Program-made: the position numbers and the translations under genes
The notes under the pieces: model-generated
Databases searched by the model: none
The model's input: the letters and a program-made list of their open reading frames with translations, nothing else
What the model was told of the DNA's origin: nothing
Shown: positions 61,482 through 64,000 of the stretch, in pieces
How positions within the stretch are numbered: position 1 is the first letter of the stretch
How the letters are laid out: each line of letters starts with the position of its first letter
NCBI RefSeq assembly: GCF_943169825.2
Contig: NZ_OW968402.1
Span: 434,001-498,000, forward strand
Reading direction: 5' to 3'
Source of the DNA: Varibaculum prostatecancerukia
GTDB lineage: Bacteria > Actinomycetota > Actinomycetes > Actinomycetales > Actinomycetaceae
Length of the DNA: 64,000 nt

Positions 61482-62570
61482 CTACTTTTCTCTCGGCGCC
61501 GGTAAAATCACGTCGCGTACCAGTTCCTGCAGATCAGTGTCGGACTTGAGGAATCCGCGAAGAGTACGCACGGTCGGACCGAAGGTGTCAAACTCTTCTT
61601 CGCTCATACCGTCAACCTCGTAGGCGCGGCGGAAATCTTCCACCTTCATCAAGGTTTCCATAACTTCCTCGGATACCGGATTGTCGAAGCGCGGCTCATA
61701 CTGATAATCGGAGTCCTGAACCCGCTTTGCCCAAGCAAAGGGCGGAGAAATCACGATGTCGCCGCCAACCAGTTCGGTGTACTGCATGGTGTTACGGAAG
61801 GCTGCGGCCAGCATCCGGGAGCGTAGACCCCGCTTCTCGAACTCGGCAGCTGCCTTCTTGAATGCGGCGATTCCGGCCCATTCCAGGTGGCCAGGATTGA
61901 GAACCAGCCTGTCGCGGGTAGCGCAAATCTTCATCCAGTCATCAAGGCGACCGACCATCAAGGTTACAACCGGCCCCATCTTGGAAACATCTTTGCCTTC
62001 GGCTTCGCGCCGCTTGAGGCCGCGTTCGATGGCTTCCCCGGAGCTAACTGCCTGGGGAACCGAGAAAGATACGGTCACGTTCATAGACACGCCCCGGTAG
62101 GTGGCGTCCTCAATCGCTTCCATGCCGGTCTTGGTGGCCGGTACCTTTACTACGATGTTGGGAGCCATTTCGGAGAACTCTACTGCCTGGTCAGCCAATG
62201 CTTTGGCGTTTCGGTAGTAAGCCGGATTGGTCTGCACCGAGAGGCGACCGTTGCGACCATTTGAGGCTTCGAATGCCGGTTCTAGCAGCTTCGCGGCCTC
62301 AATCGACATGTCCTTTACAGCCTGCCAACCAATTTCCGACTCGGTGGCGGTGGGCATATTCTCAGCGATTTTTTTAATGCGAGGAGCCCAAATGTCCAAA
62401 TTCTTAGAAAATGTGGTGTAAGCGATGGTCGGGTTGCAGGTCGCACCCACTGCGCCCCAAGAGATCGCTTGACGAAGCTCATTTAAATCAGAGGAATCGT
62501 TCCACAGCGCGGTCTTCGAATTCTTGGCTGCATCCAGCAGGGGACCGGGGGTCATCTTAATCTCGGTCAT
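61482..62570 (-). CDS. Transaldolase-family protein
   Basis: 362 residues, a TIM-barrel aldolase of the transaldolase group. The barrel start is VGATCNPTIAYTTFSKN, the catalytic Lys is in NIVVKVPATKTGMEAIEDA, and SVPQAVSSGEAIERGLKRREAEGKD and ILPAPREK follow. It differs from the ordinary pentose-phosphate Tal (longer, other C-terminus). Relatives of this type are often near sugar or inositol genes, as here beside a GntR regulator and an iolC-like kinase. Exact substrate unknown. Confidence 0.8.
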   Translation of the reverse strand: MTEIKMTPGPLLDAAKNSKTALWNDSSDLNELRQAISWGAVGATCNPTIAYTTFSKNLDIWAPRIKKIAENMPTATESEIGWQAVKDMSIEAAKLLEPAFEASNGRNGRLSVQTNPAYYRNAKALADQAVEFSEMAPNIVVKVPATKTGMEAIEDATYRGVSMNVTVSFSVPQAVSSGEAIERGLKRREAEGKDVSKMGPVVTLMVGRLDDWMKICATRDRLVLNPGHLEWAGIAAFKKAAAEFEKRGLRSRMLAAAFRNTMQYTELVGGDIVISPPFAWAKRVQDSDYQYEPRFDNPVSEEVMETLMKVEDFRRAYEVDGMSEEEFDTFGPTVRTLRGFLKSDTDLQELVRDVILPAPREK

Positions 62571-62696
62571 TGAGTCTCCTTCGTTATTTTTTTAAGCACC
62601 GTCTTCAGTGCGGGTTCTCTTCCAGGTTAAGGGGTAAGGAAGCCAACGTCAAGACTTTGACAGGACAATAGGGCAAAGATCGTATGACCTTAGTCA

Positions 62697-63437
62697 CTAA
62701 AGGCTGATGGTGAACTTGTAGCGAGAGGCGCGGTAAATATGATCCCCGATTTCAATAGGCGCTCCTGATTGATTGTAGGAAATACGGCGCAAAGTCAAAA
62801 TAGCTGCTCCTCGCGGTTCTTTCAGGGTTTCCGCTTCTTCGGTGCGGGCCTTGCGCGCGCAAATAGTTTGTTGGGCGCTGAAAACTTCGTGTCCGTGGCG
62901 CCGCATCGCATTATAAAGCCCCCCAGAGCGCAGTTCCTTTTCGCTGGGTGCTACTTCCAACGGTAGATAGTTAGTCATAAGCGCCAAGGGCTCGCCATTG
63001 GCCAGGCGCAGGCGAACAACTTTAATTACACTCGCATCTGTATCAAGGTGTAAATCTTCTGCGACGTCCTCATCAGGAGAAACTTCCTCATAAGAAATTA
63101 CCTCAGTAGTGGGCTTTTGCCCGGTTTGTTTGAGGTCGTCATAAAGGGAAGACAGTTTGACTTGACGATGAATTTCTTTGGGGGCGACAATGGTGCCAAC
63201 TGCGCGTTTGCGCACTACTAAACGTAGTTCAACCAGGGACTGGAGGGCGCGCCGGGCAGTAGGGCGCGATACCCCAAGGCGGGAAGCCATGGACAGTTCG
63301 TCCTCAAGCTTTGCGCCCGCCGGAATGGTGCCGTCCAAAATGAGCTCTTTTATGGGTTCGGAAATCTGGTGATACAGGGGAATTGGGGAGTCGTGGTCCA
63401 ACTCTATATCTGCGACATAGGTTTTGGGGGTTGCCAT
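62697..63437 (-). CDS. GntR/HutC-family regulator
   Basis: About 246 residues. The N-terminal winged helix is PLYHQISEPIKELILDGTIPAG, then LEDELSMASRLGVSRPTARRALQ; the C-terminal UTRA ligand domain ends GAPIEIGDHIYRASRYKFTISL. The frame is open to 63539, but ATG 63437 (or 63440) has AGAAGGAG upstream and begins close to the DNA-binding domain. Divergent from iolC, with a palindrome at 63485-63502 in between. It probably regulates inositol or related sugar use. Confidence 0.88.
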   Translation of the reverse strand: MATPKTYVADIELDHDSPIPLYHQISEPIKELILDGTIPAGAKLEDELSMASRLGVSRPTARRALQSLVELRLVVRKRAVGTIVAPKEIHRQVKLSSLYDDLKQTGQKPTTEVISYEEVSPDEDVAEDLHLDTDASVIKVVRLRLANGEPLALMTNYLPLEVAPSEKELRSGGLYNAMRRHGHEVFSAQQTICARKARTEEAETLKEPRGAAILTLRRISYNQSGAPIEIGDHIYRASRYKFTISL

Positions 63438-63484
63438 CATTAGCTCCTTCTGAACGAGGGTGTTTGAGCCATTATAGCGCACAA

Positions 63485-63502
63485 TGTCATATAAACATGA
63501 CA
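63485..63502. promoter_or_regulatory. Candidate GntR operator
   Basis: Perfect inverted repeat TGTCATATAAACATGACA (6-bp arms, 6-base spacer) 48 bases upstream of gntR and 233 bases before iolC. Its length and AT-rich centre suit a GntR/HutC dimer; likely autoregulatory. Confidence 0.55.
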
Positions 63503-63734
63503 ATATGCAGAATGCTGCTAAATTTTCCACATCTGGCACTATGGGGGATCTCCGTATCTCTACGAATAATCCGCTAATTTTGTTGACTATAGATAGGGTT
63601 TTTATTTTTAGGAGCTTCCCCTCTTCTTAAATCTTTGCTAGAATGTAAGTACAAAGCACCAAAGGTGGGCGGTGGTGCCTACGGCTGGTGCTGACAGTGT
63701 AGTCAACAACGAATAAAAAGAGGGGAACGCTGCT

Positions 63735-64000
63735 GTGAATAGTTTCAAAATGCCCGCCGTGGATGTACTCACCATCGGGCGCTCGGGAGTGGATATCTAT
63801 CCGCTGCAAACCGGAGTAGGGCTAGAAAAGGTAGAACAGTTTGGAAAATTCCTAGGGGGAAGCCCGATGAACGTGGCGGTAGCGGCGGCGAAGCTGCGCC
63901 ACTCATCCGCGATTATCACCGGGGTAGGTAAAGATCCTTTCGGCAGATTTGTGCGTTCGGAGATGCGTTCCTTAGGTGTGTATGACACCTATGTAGTCGA
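63735..64000 (+). CDS. iolC: 5-dehydro-2-deoxygluconokinase-like PfkB kinase (partial)
   Basis: The first 88 codons of a PfkB/ribokinase-family kinase, cut by the window edge. VDVLTIGRSGVDIYPLQTGVGLEKVEQFGKFLGGSPMNVAVAAAKL (in parts) is the IolC pattern, including GGSPMNVAVA. IolC phosphorylates 5-dehydro-2-deoxygluconate in inositol catabolism. It starts at GTG 63735 after AAGAGGGGAA. The 195-base gap with gntR holds TTGCTAGAATGTA near 63632, a possible -10 region. Together with gntR and the transaldolase it suggests the start of an iol cluster. Confidence 0.8.
   Translation, partial: MNSFKMPAVDVLTIGRSGVDIYPLQTGVGLEKVEQFGKFLGGSPMNVAVAAAKLRHSSAIITGVGKDPFGRFVRSEMRSLGVYDTYVV

Overview
The window reads as the chromosome of a moderate-GC actinobacterium, probably in or near Actinomycetaceae (Varibaculum or Mobiluncus-like). 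This placement is an inference from gene content and order, not a database match. Supporting signs are the zinc-type S14 protein, the short adenylate kinase, a CIRCE/HrcA site before groES, LytR-CpsA-Psr and polyphosphate-glucokinase-like ROK genes, a single-chain five-helix SdhC, and an iol-type locus at the right end.

Layout. 1-10 kb: an AspT-type transporter, then the branched-chain amino acid genes ilvB-ilvN-ilvC, leuB, ilvE and ilvD. A short Ile/Leu/Val-rich leader peptide with a terminator/antiterminator precedes ilvB. A structured repeat occurs after ilvC and again after ilvD, and its outer stem covaries. 10-17.7 kb: a TetR-controlled accessory catabolic cluster (FGGY kinase and GtrA on one strand; class III aminotransferase, double-domain class II aldolase and aldehyde dehydrogenase on the other), then a beta-carbonic anhydrase. 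17.8-23.4 kb: tRNA-Ala(CGC) followed by a lower-GC accessory island. It holds a tyrosine integrase, two tiny membrane ORFs, an AlpA-like HTH protein, a Panacea-GNAT toxin-antitoxin-like pair, and three tandem copies of a two-gene unit whose six small acidic proteins are all paralogous. This last array is the best candidate for an undescribed system.

23.7-39.9 kb: the spc/alpha ribosomal region (rplN to rplO, then secY-adk-map, infA-rpmJ-rpsM-rpsK-rpoA-rplQ, and truA). It lacks the S10 operon directly upstream and is broken by two insertions: a secreted M15-like peptidase, a cell-surface protein and an LCP enzyme between rplO and secY; and a PemK/MazF-like gene between map and infA. A leader RNA before rpsM folds on paper into a three-way junction with a 7-bp pseudoknot next to the Shine-Dalgarno. 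40-52.4 kb: two membrane proteins of unknown role, rplM-rpsI, coaA, glmM, glmS, nnr, alr, tsaE, tsaB and rimI, covering translation, cell-wall precursors and tRNA t6A synthesis. 52.6-59.4 kb: sdhCAB, a Fic protein flanked by direct repeats, and tsaD with an unusual repeat-rich C-terminal tail. 59.4-64 kb: a SAM methyltransferase, groES under CIRCE, a transaldolase-family protein, a GntR/HutC regulator and the start of an iolC-like kinase.

How it fits together. Most of the window is core metabolism and translation in conserved operons. The accessory material sits at the tRNA-Ala island, between ribosomal sub-operons, and at the fic locus. All promoter, operator and RNA-structure calls were made by eye and have not been folded or aligned computationally.
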